This document shows positions 37,313 to 45,563 of a DNA stretch of 64,000 nt, piece by piece (the first letter of the stretch is position 1; every line of letters starts with the position of its first letter). A model generated the notes under the pieces. It did no database searches. It was not told where the DNA came from and saw only the letters and a program-made list of their open reading frames with translations. The translations under genes were made by a program, and so were the position numbers. This DNA is from Mycobacterium sp. Root135 (lineage in GTDB: Bacteria; Actinomycetota; Actinomycetes; Mycobacteriales; Mycobacteriaceae). The stretch is taken from positions 442,478-506,477 of the forward strand of contig NZ_LMEZ01000007.1 of the NCBI RefSeq assembly GCF_001426545.1, in the 5' to 3' direction.

Positions 37313-38662
37313 ATGCCGGTAGCCGATGCCCCACCCACCGTGGCTGAAGTACGCGACCACCGCGGCCGCTCCTACCGCGTCGGCGAACGCCCCGAAGACC
37401 TGATCGGCTGCTCCCGCACCTGGATGCTCGTATTCGCGTGGATTGCCATGGCGTGCATCGGCGTTCTGCAATACGGCTTCGGCGTCGCGCTGACCGCACT
37501 GCACGTCACCGGAGGGGGCAGCCTCACCGGCGCGCTCTGCATCCTCGCGCTCTGGGTCGTCTTCCAGGCCGGCGCCGCCGCTCCCACCGCTGTCCTGAGT
37601 CACCGCTTCGCCCTCTCCCCAGGGCGCGCCGTCCCGGTCGGGGCAGTGCTGTGCGCCGCGGGCCCACTCACCGTCGCCCTGACCGACGACTTCGCACTCG
37701 CAATCGTCGGCTACTCGGTGCTGTCGGGCATCGGCGCGGGCATCGTCTACGCCACGTGCACGGCCACCGTCGCCAAGTGGTATCCGGAGAAGCGCGCCGC
37801 CAGGGTCGGCCTCGTCACCGGCGCAATCGGTTGCGGCGCCGTGCCCTTCATCGCCGTGTTCGCCGCCATTCTCACCCCCGACAACCGCACCCCGGTCTTC
37901 CTCGCGGTGGGTGTCGTCATGCTCGTCGTGGTTGCCCAGGCCGGCGCCCTCTTGCAAGACCCACCGGCGGGATGGTGGCCGCTGGACATCGACCCAAGGC
38001 AGTGGGCGGTCGACAAGACGCTCAACCGCAGCCTGGGCAACAACGTCACCGCGATCCGCCAGTACTCCCCCTCCGAGGCCATCCGTACCCCCGCCTTCCT
38101 GGTGATGTACCTGATCATGGTGATCGCCGCGGCGGCCTCCCTCCTGACCGCCGTCTACGTGCCCATTCTTGCCATTTACCAAGGGTTTTCACTCTCCGTC
38201 GCCGCGCTCGCCGTCGGCCTGCTAGCGATCGTCAACGGCACTGGCCGCAGCATCGCAGGCCGGCTGTCGGACCGACTCGGGCGGCGGCAGACACTCAGCG
38301 TGGCGCTTCTCATCCAGGGCAGTGCGCAGCTGGGCCTCGTCTACTCGGCATCGACGGCCGTACCGGTCGCCTTCATCGGGTTCGCGGCATTGAGCGGTCT
38401 TGCCGGCGGCGCCTTCTACCCGCTGGTCGCCAGCCTCGTCGCGGACTACTTCGGTGAGCCAAGTGCGGTCCGCAACTTCGGTGCCGTCTACAGCGCCAAG
38501 CTGTTTGGCGGCGTCATCGGAATTGGGCTGCCCGCACTGCTCATCGCGACGCAGCACCTGCCGATCGCCTTCCTCGTCGCGGGCGTGGTCAGCCTCGGCG
38601 CGGCCGTCATGACGCGCCTTCTGCACCGCCCCGGCCTACCCGTCCTCGGCCTGCCCCGCTGA
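37313..38662 (+). CDS. OxlT-like MFS transporter, copy 3
   Basis: A 449-residue 12-helix major facilitator related to the OxlT-like proteins at 30439 and 33988 but more diverged: the N-terminal segment is VRDHRGRSYRVGERPEDLIGCSRTWM, the loop motif is KWYPEKRAARVGLVTGAIGCG and DPPAGWWPLDIDP replaces DPPKNWWPADVDP. The late-helix Lys is kept (NFGAVYSAKLFGG). It may transport formate or another carboxylate rather than oxalate. The ATG at 37313 follows AGGAG, immediately downstream of operator copy g. A small unknown gene follows 28 bp later, and fdhD is divergent. Confidence 0.84.
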   Translation: MPVADAPPTVAEVRDHRGRSYRVGERPEDLIGCSRTWMLVFAWIAMACIGVLQYGFGVALTALHVTGGGSLTGALCILALWVVFQAGAAAPTAVLSHRFALSPGRAVPVGAVLCAAGPLTVALTDDFALAIVGYSVLSGIGAGIVYATCTATVAKWYPEKRAARVGLVTGAIGCGAVPFIAVFAAILTPDNRTPVFLAVGVVMLVVVAQAGALLQDPPAGWWPLDIDPRQWAVDKTLNRSLGNNVTAIRQYSPSEAIRTPAFLVMYLIMVIAAAASLLTAVYVPILAIYQGFSLSVAALAVGLLAIVNGTGRSIAGRLSDRLGRRQTLSVALLIQGSAQLGLVYSASTAVPVAFIGFAALSGLAGGAFYPLVASLVADYFGEPSAVRNFGAVYSAKLFGGVIGIGLPALLIATQHLPIAFLVAGVVSLGAAVMTRLLHRPGLPVLGLPR

Positions 38663-38690
38663 CATGCCGAAAACCATTGAAGGAGAACCC

Positions 38691-39020
38691 ATGAACGCCA
38701 CGACCACCGTCGAGGAACTGCACCGGTTGATCCAAGAGACCCTGCGCTGCGTGGCCGCGTTGGAGGCAATCCACGGCCACGAGACGGCCATGCGCCGCGT
38801 GGCCAACGACGCCCGGCAGATCCGCAACGGCATCGACAGGCTCGAGATCGACCTCGCCGCCCTGCACGAGCACACCGCGTCGACGACGCGTTCGGCCACC
38901 GTGGAGATGGTGCAGATCTCAGATGCCTGCTACGACGCCGACTTCTGGCGCGGCGTCGACCACGAGGGCGTCGGAGCCCAGAGCCTCGCCTGCGTGCCCG
39001 CGGCCCCCCGGCGTCGCTGA
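38691..39020 (+). CDS. small helical protein of unknown function
   Basis: A 109-residue protein that I do not recognise. Residues 5-75 look mostly alpha-helical and amphipathic (VEELHRLIQETLRCVAALEAIHG, LEIDLAALHEHTAS), and a C-terminal segment around DACYDADFWRGVDHEGVG contains the conserved-looking acidic/aromatic residues. There is no signal peptide or transmembrane helix. The ATG at 38691 has a strong AAGGAG Shine-Dalgarno sequence. It follows the third OxlT-like gene by 28 bp in the same transcript, with the fdhD-controlled promoter, and is convergent with fdsD. Confidence 0.65.
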   Translation: MNATTTVEELHRLIQETLRCVAALEAIHGHETAMRRVANDARQIRNGIDRLEIDLAALHEHTASTTRSATVEMVQISDACYDADFWRGVDHEGVGAQSLACVPAAPRRR

Positions 39021-39030
39021 CGCGGGGGGC
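39003..39030. terminator. bidirectional terminator between small ORF and fdsD
   Basis: GCCCCCC (39003-39009), bulged G, GCGTC (39011-39015) pairs with GACGC (39019-39023) and GGGGGGC (39024-39030) around a three-base loop. It overlaps the stop codon of the small unknown gene and lies 8 bp from the fdsD stop. Confidence 0.7.
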
Positions 39031-39037
39031 GGGGACG

Positions 39038-39250
39038 TCAGCTCAGCTGCGCCACCGCGGCCACGACGACCGTACTGACCGACGCCGCGTCGGCGGTGAC
39101 CCGCTCCCGCAGTCGACCCGTCATCCGCGGATCCCAGAACCGTTCGATGTGACCGGCGAGCGCGCTCGCCGCCTCGTCGTCGGACAGGTACGACAGGTTG
39201 GCGAGGATGTCGTTGACCAGCCGAACCTCGGTGAACTCCGATCCGGACAT
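39038..39250 (-). CDS. fdsD: formate dehydrogenase delta subunit
   Basis: A 70-residue FdsD-type protein (KLVNDILANLSYLSDDEAASALAGHIERFWDPRM-like helical region), the small fourth subunit or assembly factor of soluble NAD-dependent formate dehydrogenases. The ATG at 39250 has AGGGG seven bases upstream, which overlaps the fdsA stop. It is the last gene of the fdsGBAD series. Confidence 0.85.
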   Translation of the reverse strand: MSGSEFTEVRLVNDILANLSYLSDDEAASALAGHIERFWDPRMTGRLRERVTADAASVSTVVVAAVAQLS

Positions 39251-39260
39251 CACACCACCC

Positions 39261-42086
39261 CTAATCCACGAGTTTCGCTGTAGCGCCGATCAATTCGGCG
39301 GCACCGCCGGCATCGGTGGCAACCACCGATCGGGCCAGCGAGACCTGGACCGCTGTCACCTTGTACTCCGGGCAGTTGGTTGCCCAGTCGGAGTTCTCCG
39401 TGGTGAGGACGTTCGTTCCCGAGATCGGGTGATGGAAGGTGGTGTAGACCACGCCCGTCGGCATGCGCTCGGAGAGCTTGGCGTGCAGGGCGGTCTCCCC
39501 CACCCGACTGGTCAGCGTCACGCGGGAGCCGTCGAGGATTCCCCGCACTTCGGCGTCGTGGGGATGGATTTCCAGGACGTCCTCGGCGTGCCAGGCCACG
39601 TTCGCGGTGCGACGGGTCTGCGCGCCGACGTTGTACTGACTGAGGATTCGGCCCGTGGTCAAGACCAACGGGTACTTCCGGGTGCTGCGCTCGCTGGTCG
39701 GCACGAACGGAGTCGGCACGAACCGGCCGAGGCCCCTCGTGAAGGAGTCCGCGTGCATGATCGGCGTACCAAGCGGCGCCTGATCGTCGCACGGCCACTG
39801 GATGCTGCCGACCCGGTCGAGCTTGTCGAACGACACCCCGGCAAACGTCGGTGTCACGGCGGCGATTTCGTCCATGATCTCCGAGGGATGGTCATAGTGC
39901 ATGGGATAACCCATGGCGGTGGCGATCTCGCAGACGATCGCCCATTCGTGCTTTCCGTTCTTGGGCTTCATCACCGACCGAACGCGATTGATGCGCCGCT
40001 CGGCATTGGTGAAGGTGCCGTCCTTCTCCAGGAACGACGCCCCCGGCAGGAAGACGTGGGCGAACTTGGACGTCTCGTTGAGGAACAGATCCTGCACGAC
40101 GACGAGGTCCATGGCTCCCAGCGCGGCCGACACGTGGTGAAAGTTGGGATCGGACTGGGCGATGTCCTCGCCGTGGACGAACAGTGCGCGGAACGTGCCC
40201 TCCAGCGCGGAGTCGAACATGTTGGGGATCCGCAGTCCCGGTTCGGACTGCAGCGTCGTCCCCCACAGGTCCTCGAAGATCTTGCGGGCGGCGTCGTCGG
40301 ACACGTGCCGGTAGCCGGTGAGTTCGTGTGGGAAGGAACCCATGTCGCACGAGCCCTGGACGTTGTTCTGACCTCGCAGCGGGTTGACGCCGACGCCGTC
40401 GCGGCCGATGTTGCCGCACGCCATGGCGAGGTTAGCCATCCCCATCACCATCGTGGAGCCCTGGCTGTGCTCGGTGACGCCGAGCCCGTAGTAGATCGCT
40501 CCGTTGCCACCGGTCGCGTAAAGCCGTGCGGCGGCGCGCACCTCGGCGGCGGGCACGCCGGTGATGGCTTCGACGGCCTCCGGGCTGTGCTCCTCACTGG
40601 CGATGAACCGCGCCCAGTCGTCGAAGCCCTCGCACCGCGCCGCGACGAAGTCCTGGTCGACGAGACCCTCGGTGACCACGACGTGCGACATCGCGTTGAC
40701 GATGGCCACGTTGGTACCCGGCTGCAGTTGCAGGTGGTGGTCCGCGGCGATGTGCGGTGAGCGCACCAAGTCGATGCGCCGGGGATCGGCGACGATCAGG
40801 CGGGCGCCCTGGCGCAGCCGCTGCTTCATGCGGGAGGCGAACACGGGATGTCCGTCGGTCGGGTTCGCGCCGATGACCATGATGACGTCGGCGCTGGCAA
40901 CCGACTTGAAGTCCTGCGTGCCAGCCGATTCCCCAAAGGTCTGCTTGAGCCCGTACCCGGTCGGCGAGTGGCACACGCGTGCGCACGTGTCGACGTTGTT
41001 GTTGCCGAACGCGGCGCGCACCATCTTCTGCACGACGTAGACCTCTTCGTTGGTGCAACGCGACGAGGTGATCGCGCCGATCGACCCCGGCCCGTGGTTG
41101 CGCTTCACCTCGAGCATCCCGCGCGCGACGGCGTCGATGGCCTCGTCCCACTCGACCTCCCGCCAGGGATCGGTGATCTTCTCCCGCAGCATGGGTTTGA
41201 GGGCCCGGTCGGGATGCGAGGCGTAGCCGAACGCGAACCGCCCCTTGACGCAGGAGTGGCCGTCGTTGGCGCCGCCGTCCTTGAGCGGCACCATCCGCAC
41301 CACCTCGTCGCCCCGCAGCTCGGCCTTGAATGAGCAGCCAACCCCGCAGTACGCGCACGTCGTCGTCACCGACCGGGTCGGCACACCGAGCTCGACGACC
41401 GACTTCTCCTGCAGGGTCGACGTCGGGCAGGCCTGCACGCAGGCACCGCACGACACGCACTCGGAGTCCATGAACGTCTCGCCGGCCCCCGGGGAGACCT
41501 TGGAGGCGAACCCGCGGCCCTCGATGGTCAGCGCGAACGTGCCCTGGATCTCGCCGCACGCCCGCACGCATCGCGAGCAGGAGATGCACTTGGACGGGTC
41601 GAAGTCGAAATACGGATTGCTGTGGTCGATCTCGGCGTCACCGTGATTCGCGCCGTCCTGCCCGTAGCGCACCTGGCGCAGACCGACGACGCCCGCCATG
41701 TCCTGCAGCTCGCAGTCACCGTTGGCCGGACACGTCAGGCAGTCCAGCGGGTGATCGGAGATGTAGAGCTCCATGACGCTCTCGCGCAGCTTCGCGACCT
41801 TCGGGGTCTGCGTGTGCACGACCATGCCGTCGGCGACCGGGGTGGTGCACGACGCGGGCGTCCCCCGCCTGCCGTCGATCTCGACCAGGCAGAGGCGGCA
41901 GGAGCCGAACGCGTCGAGGGAGTCGGTGGCGCACAGCTTGGGCACGTCGATGCCCGCGATGGCGGCCGCCCGCATCACCGACGTTCCCTCCGGCACCAGC
42001 ACCCGCTGACCGTCGACCTCGACGCCGACCGTCGCAGGTCCGTCCAATGCCGGTGTGCCGAGGTCTCGTTCGGTGTTCAAGCTCAT
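39261..42086 (-). CDS. fdsA: NAD-dependent formate dehydrogenase alpha (molybdopterin) subunit
   Basis: A 941-residue catalytic subunit that oxidises formate to CO2. Domains in order: N-terminal [2Fe-2S] (CATDSLDAFGSCRLCLVEI), His/Cys [4Fe-4S] (DHPLDCLTCPANGDCELQ), two ferredoxin-type [4Fe-4S] clusters (CISCSRCVRACGE and CVSCGACVQACPT), the CAYCGVGCSF [4Fe-4S] and bis-MGD domain with Cys372 in ARVCHSPT as the molybdenum ligand (Cys, not selenocysteine: the codon is TGC), and a C-terminal MopB domain ending in the HHPISGTNVLT region. The ATG at 42086 overlaps the fdsB stop (ATGA). Electrons go through FdsB and FdsG to NAD+. Confidence 0.95.
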   Translation of the reverse strand: MSLNTERDLGTPALDGPATVGVEVDGQRVLVPEGTSVMRAAAIAGIDVPKLCATDSLDAFGSCRLCLVEIDGRRGTPASCTTPVADGMVVHTQTPKVAKLRESVMELYISDHPLDCLTCPANGDCELQDMAGVVGLRQVRYGQDGANHGDAEIDHSNPYFDFDPSKCISCSRCVRACGEIQGTFALTIEGRGFASKVSPGAGETFMDSECVSCGACVQACPTSTLQEKSVVELGVPTRSVTTTCAYCGVGCSFKAELRGDEVVRMVPLKDGGANDGHSCVKGRFAFGYASHPDRALKPMLREKITDPWREVEWDEAIDAVARGMLEVKRNHGPGSIGAITSSRCTNEEVYVVQKMVRAAFGNNNVDTCARVCHSPTGYGLKQTFGESAGTQDFKSVASADVIMVIGANPTDGHPVFASRMKQRLRQGARLIVADPRRIDLVRSPHIAADHHLQLQPGTNVAIVNAMSHVVVTEGLVDQDFVAARCEGFDDWARFIASEEHSPEAVEAITGVPAAEVRAAARLYATGGNGAIYYGLGVTEHSQGSTMVMGMANLAMACGNIGRDGVGVNPLRGQNNVQGSCDMGSFPHELTGYRHVSDDAARKIFEDLWGTTLQSEPGLRIPNMFDSALEGTFRALFVHGEDIAQSDPNFHHVSAALGAMDLVVVQDLFLNETSKFAHVFLPGASFLEKDGTFTNAERRINRVRSVMKPKNGKHEWAIVCEIATAMGYPMHYDHPSEIMDEIAAVTPTFAGVSFDKLDRVGSIQWPCDDQAPLGTPIMHADSFTRGLGRFVPTPFVPTSERSTRKYPLVLTTGRILSQYNVGAQTRRTANVAWHAEDVLEIHPHDAEVRGILDGSRVTLTSRVGETALHAKLSERMPTGVVYTTFHHPISGTNVLTTENSDWATNCPEYKVTAVQVSLARSVVATDAGGAAELIGATAKLVD

Positions 42087-43690
42087 GTCGCGTCCGTCCG
42101 TTGGGCCGTGCTCAGCGGTAGTGGCCGCCGAGGTTGGATCCTCGGTTCGAGGAAGTCGCCGGCGAAGTGCGCGAGTGCGCTCCGTACCGGCAGTGGGGTG
42201 AGACCGCCCATGGCGCACAGGGAGCCTTCGGTCATGACCTCGCAGAGGTCTTCGAGCAGCGCCAGATTCTCGTCGGGGTTCTCGCCCGCCACGATGCGGT
42301 CGATGACCTCCACGCCCCGCGTCGAGCCGATCCGGCACGGGGTGCACTTGCCGCATGACTCCGCCGCGCAGAACTCCATCGCGAACCGCGCCTGCGCCGC
42401 CATGTCGACGGTGTCGTCGAAGACGACCACACCGCCGTGACCGACCATGGCACCGGCAGCCGCGAATTCCTCGTAGTCCATCCGGAGGCCGAAGTCCGAC
42501 GGCGGCACGTAGGCGCCGAGCGGGCCGCCGACCTGGACGGCGCGCACGGGACGCCCCGTGCGCGTACCGCCGCCGTAGTGCTCGACCAACTCGCCGAGGG
42601 TGACGCCGAAGGCCTTCTCGACGACACCGCCGCGGCGGATGTTGCCGCCGAGTTGGAACACCTGTGTGCCCCTTGATCGTTCGACACCGAGTGCCTGGAA
42701 TGCCGTGGCCCCGTCGGCGAGGATGGCGGGCACGCTGGTCAGCGTGAGGACGTTGTTGACCAGCGTCGGCTTACCGAACAGTCCGTGGATGGCGGGGATC
42801 GGCGGCTTGGCGCGGACCTCGCCGCGCTTGCCCTCGAGGCTCTCCAGCATGGAGGTTTCCTCGCCGCAGATGTAGGCGCCGCCGCCAACGCGCACCTGCA
42901 GCGAGAAGTTCAGCGAGGTGCCGAGCACGCCGTCGCCGAGCCAGCCGTGCCACGTGGCGATCTCGATCGCGGCGCGCATCGTGGCGACGGCGGCCGGATA
43001 CTCCGACCGGATGTAGACGAAGCCCTCCGTCGCGCCGACCGCGTGGGCGGCGATCGCCATGCCCTCGACGAGCAGGAACGGATCGCCCTCCATCACCATC
43101 CGGTCGGCAAAGGTGCCGCTGTCGCCCTCGTCGGCGTTGCAGCACACGAACTTCAGCGCCTCGTCGCAGCCGAGGACGGTCTTCCACTTGATCCCGGCCG
43201 GGAAGCCCGCGCCGCCGCGGCCGCGGAGACCGGAGGCGGTCATCTCCTCGACGACCTCGTCGGGGCTCATCTCCAGTGCCCGGCGGAGGCCACGGAGGCC
43301 GCCGTGCGTGAGGAAGTCCTCGGGCGACAGCGGGTCGACGACGCCGACGCGGGCGAAGGTGAGTCGGTCCTGGCTGGTCATCCACGGGAGGTCGTCGACG
43401 ACGCCGACGCGCGTGGGATGCTCTCCGCCGCTGAACAGGCCTGCGTCCACCAGGCCGTCGACGTCGGCGGCTTCGACGGGCCCGTATCCGATCCGGCCCT
43501 CCGGAGTGACCACCTCGATCAGCGGTTCCAGCCAGAGCATGCCGCGTGTTCCGTTGCGCACCAGGTGCACTGGCTGCCCGACGCGCGCACCCGCCCTCAG
43601 CACGGCCTCGGCCACGTCGTCGGCGCCGACGGACCTGGCCGCCGAGTCACCGGGCACGTACACCGTCACCGACGGGGTCACCGGGCTCAC
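42083..43690 (-). CDS. fdsB: NAD-dependent formate dehydrogenase beta (flavoprotein) subunit
   Basis: A 535-residue NuoF-like protein. The N-terminal 110 residues form a thioredoxin-like [2Fe-2S]-type domain, followed by the NADH/FMN-binding domain (GLRGRGGAGFPAGIKW, the FMN and NADH loops NADEGDSGTFADR and GAYICGEETS) and the C-terminal [4Fe-4S] ligand set ESCGKCTPCRIG plus a later Cys. It reduces NAD+ with electrons from FdsA. The GTG at 43690 overlaps the fdsG stop (GTGA). Confidence 0.94.
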   Translation of the reverse strand: MSPVTPSVTVYVPGDSAARSVGADDVAEAVLRAGARVGQPVHLVRNGTRGMLWLEPLIEVVTPEGRIGYGPVEAADVDGLVDAGLFSGGEHPTRVGVVDDLPWMTSQDRLTFARVGVVDPLSPEDFLTHGGLRGLRRALEMSPDEVVEEMTASGLRGRGGAGFPAGIKWKTVLGCDEALKFVCCNADEGDSGTFADRMVMEGDPFLLVEGMAIAAHAVGATEGFVYIRSEYPAAVATMRAAIEIATWHGWLGDGVLGTSLNFSLQVRVGGGAYICGEETSMLESLEGKRGEVRAKPPIPAIHGLFGKPTLVNNVLTLTSVPAILADGATAFQALGVERSRGTQVFQLGGNIRRGGVVEKAFGVTLGELVEHYGGGTRTGRPVRAVQVGGPLGAYVPPSDFGLRMDYEEFAAAGAMVGHGGVVVFDDTVDMAAQARFAMEFCAAESCGKCTPCRIGSTRGVEVIDRIVAGENPDENLALLEDLCEVMTEGSLCAMGGLTPLPVRSALAHFAGDFLEPRIQPRRPLPLSTAQRTDAT

Positions 43691-44175
43691 GAGGCGATCG
43701 CCGAGTCGATGAGTTGGGTCAACTTCGCCGCGTCGACTCGGCCGTGCAGCCGGGCGCCGACCTGCACGGTGGGGCCCAGCGCGCAGTTGCCGAGGCAGAA
43801 CACCTGATCCACCGTCAAGGCACCGTCGCTGCGGGTCTCGCCCAGTTCCATTCCGTAGCGGTCCCGAACGTGGTCGACCAGTCGACTGCTGCCGACGGCC
43901 TGACACGCCTCCGCGCGGCAGATCTTGACCGTCGTGCGTCCCGCGGGCTCGGCGCGGAAGTCGTGATAGAAGGTGACGACGCCGTGAACGTCGGCGCGCG
44001 AGAGGTTGAGTCGTTCGGCGAGCACCGGGACTGCCTCGCGGGGAACACATCCCAGCGTTTCCTGGATCGCATGCAGGATCGGGAGCAGAGCGCCACGCTG
44101 CCCTTCCAGGGCCGCGACGGTGTCGGTGACCACCTCGGTGACGGTGCGGCCGGGCTGCGGTTCGGTGGTGGTCAT
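43687..44175 (-). CDS. fdsG: NAD-dependent formate dehydrogenase gamma subunit
   Basis: A 162-residue NuoE-like [2Fe-2S] protein. The ligands are CRAEACQAVG and CLGNCALGP (C-x4-C and C-x3-C). The helical N-terminus (about residues 15-75) carries the usual ALLPILHAIQETLGCVP segment. The ATG at 44175, with GGGAG seven bases upstream, is preferred over an upstream in-frame ATG. It is the first gene of fdsGBAD and lies 70 bp downstream of frc copy 2, separated by a strong intercistronic hairpin. Confidence 0.93.
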   Translation of the reverse strand: MTTTEPQPGRTVTEVVTDTVAALEGQRGALLPILHAIQETLGCVPREAVPVLAERLNLSRADVHGVVTFYHDFRAEPAGRTTVKICRAEACQAVGSSRLVDHVRDRYGMELGETRSDGALTVDQVFCLGNCALGPTVQVGARLHGRVDAAKLTQLIDSAIAS

Positions 44176-44207
44176 GCGTGCTCCCAAACGTGTGAGGGGA
44201 CAGAACG

Positions 44208-44239
44208 GGATTGCCGCCCCGAATCCGGGGCGGCAATCC
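44208..44239 (-). terminator. intercistronic hairpin between frc and fdsGBAD
   Basis: GGATTGCCGCCCCG (44208-44221) and CGGGGCGGCAATCC (44226-44239) form a perfect 14-bp stem with an AATC loop, between the frc stop (44246) and the fdsG start (44175). No T-run follows in the minus-strand direction. It may be a partial terminator or an RNA-stabilising/processing element that sets the ratio of oxc-frc to fds expression. Confidence 0.6.
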
Positions 44240-44245
44240 TGCGCT

Positions 44246-45502
44246 CTAGACGACGATCTTCTTGCGGTGGAAGTCCTCGATCGCGTCGGCGTCGTAGCCC
44301 AACTGGGTCAGCACCTCGTCGGTGTGCTCGCCGAGCAGCGGAGCACCCACGATCTCGGGCTTGAACGACGAGAACTTGATCGGGCTGCCCACGGTGAGGA
44401 AGGTGCCGCGGCCCTTCTGATCCACCTCGACGATGCTTCCGCTCGTGCGCAGCGTCTGGTCGTTGGCGAGGTCCTTCATGGACATCACCGGCGCGCACGG
44501 CACCTCCCACGCGCGCAGCACGTCGACCGCTTCCCACTTGGTCTTGTCAGCCAGCCACTTCTCGATCTCGCCGAAGATCTCGAAGATCTTGTCCTGGCGG
44601 GCGCGAGCGGTGCTGTAGCCCTCGTCCTCGACCCATTCGGGGTGCCCGATGGCCTCGGCGGTGCGCTTCCAGTTCTGCTCCTGGATGGTGAAGTAGATGT
44701 AGGCGTTGGGGTCGGTCTCCCAGCCCTTGCACTTGACCACCCAGCCGGGCTGGCCACCGCCGCCGGCGTTGCCACCGCGGGGCACGGCGTCACTGAACTC
44801 GCCGTTCGGGTACTGCGGGTACTCCTCGAGGTAGCCAACGGCTTCCAGGCGCTGCTGGTCACGCAGCTTGACGCGGCAAAGGTTCAGTACCGAGTCCTGC
44901 ATCGACGCCGAGACCTTCTGGCCCTTGCCGGTCTTGTCGCGCTGGATGATCGCGGTCAGGATGCCGATGAGCAGGTGCATGCCGGTGTTGCTGTCACCGA
45001 GGGCGGCGCCGCTGACGGTCGGCGGGCCGTCCCAGAAGCCGGTGGTCGACGCAGCACCGCCGGCACACTGGGCGACGTTCTCGTAGACCTTGAGGTCGGT
45101 GTACGAAGAGTCGTCGTTGAAGCCCTTGACCGAGCCGAAGATCAGGCGTGGGTTCCACTCCTGCAGCTTGTCCCAGGACAGGCCCATCCGGTCCATCGCA
45201 CCGGGGGCGAAGTTCTCGACCAGCACGTCGGCGCCGCGAACCAGCTTCTCCATCACCTCGAGGCCCTCGGGTGACTTCGTGTCGATCGCCAGCGAACGCT
45301 TGTTGCTGTTGAGCATCGTGAAGTACAGGGCGTCGACGTCGGGGATGTCGCGCAACTGGTTTCGCGTGACGTCACCTCCGGCGGGTCGTTCGACCTTCAG
45401 CACGTCGGCGCCAAACCAGGCCAGCATCTGGGTGCAGGCCGGGCCGGCCTGCACGCCGGTGAAGTCGATCACCTTGATCCCTGCGAGGGGTAGTTCAGTC
45501 AT
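44246..45502 (-). CDS. frc: formyl-CoA:oxalate CoA-transferase, copy 2
   Basis: A 418-residue class III CoA transferase, similar to Oxalobacter formigenes Frc across its length. The nucleophile Asp170 is in [12 protein letters not shown], the N-terminal [13 protein letters not shown] region binds CoA, the conserved flexible loop is [12 protein letters not shown] (Gly247-250) and the conserved C-terminal [12 protein letters not shown] is present. It transfers CoA from formyl-CoA to oxalate, closing the cycle with Oxc. The ATG at 45502 has AAAGGAAA eight bases upstream. It lies 61 bp downstream of oxc, so the two are co-transcribed. Confidence 0.95.
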   Translation of the reverse strand: MTELPLAGIKVIDFTGVQAGPACTQMLAWFGADVLKVERPAGGDVTRNQLRDIPDVDALYFTMLNSNKRSLAIDTKSPEGLEVMEKLVRGADVLVENFAPGAMDRMGLSWDKLQEWNPRLIFGSVKGFNDDSSYTDLKVYENVAQCAGGAASTTGFWDGPPTVSGAALGDSNTGMHLLIGILTAIIQRDKTGKGQKVSASMQDSVLNLCRVKLRDQQRLEAVGYLEEYPQYPNGEFSDAVPRGGNAGGGGQPGWVVKCKGWETDPNAYIYFTIQEQNWKRTAEAIGHPEWVEDEGYSTARARQDKIFEIFGEIEKWLADKTKWEAVDVLRAWEVPCAPVMSMKDLANDQTLRTSGSIVEVDQKGRGTFLTVGSPIKFSSFKPEIVGAPLLGEHTDEVLTQLGYDADAIEDFHRKKIVV

Positions 45503-45563
45503 GAGACGTTTCCTTTCATCGTGGTGTTCTCGGTTCTGTAGTTCTCGTGGTCGTGCGCGTTGC

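Noticed and set aside
39261-42086. Selenocysteine in the formate dehydrogenase alpha subunit
   Set aside because: The molybdenum ligand position is encoded by TGC (Cys372), not by an in-frame TGA.
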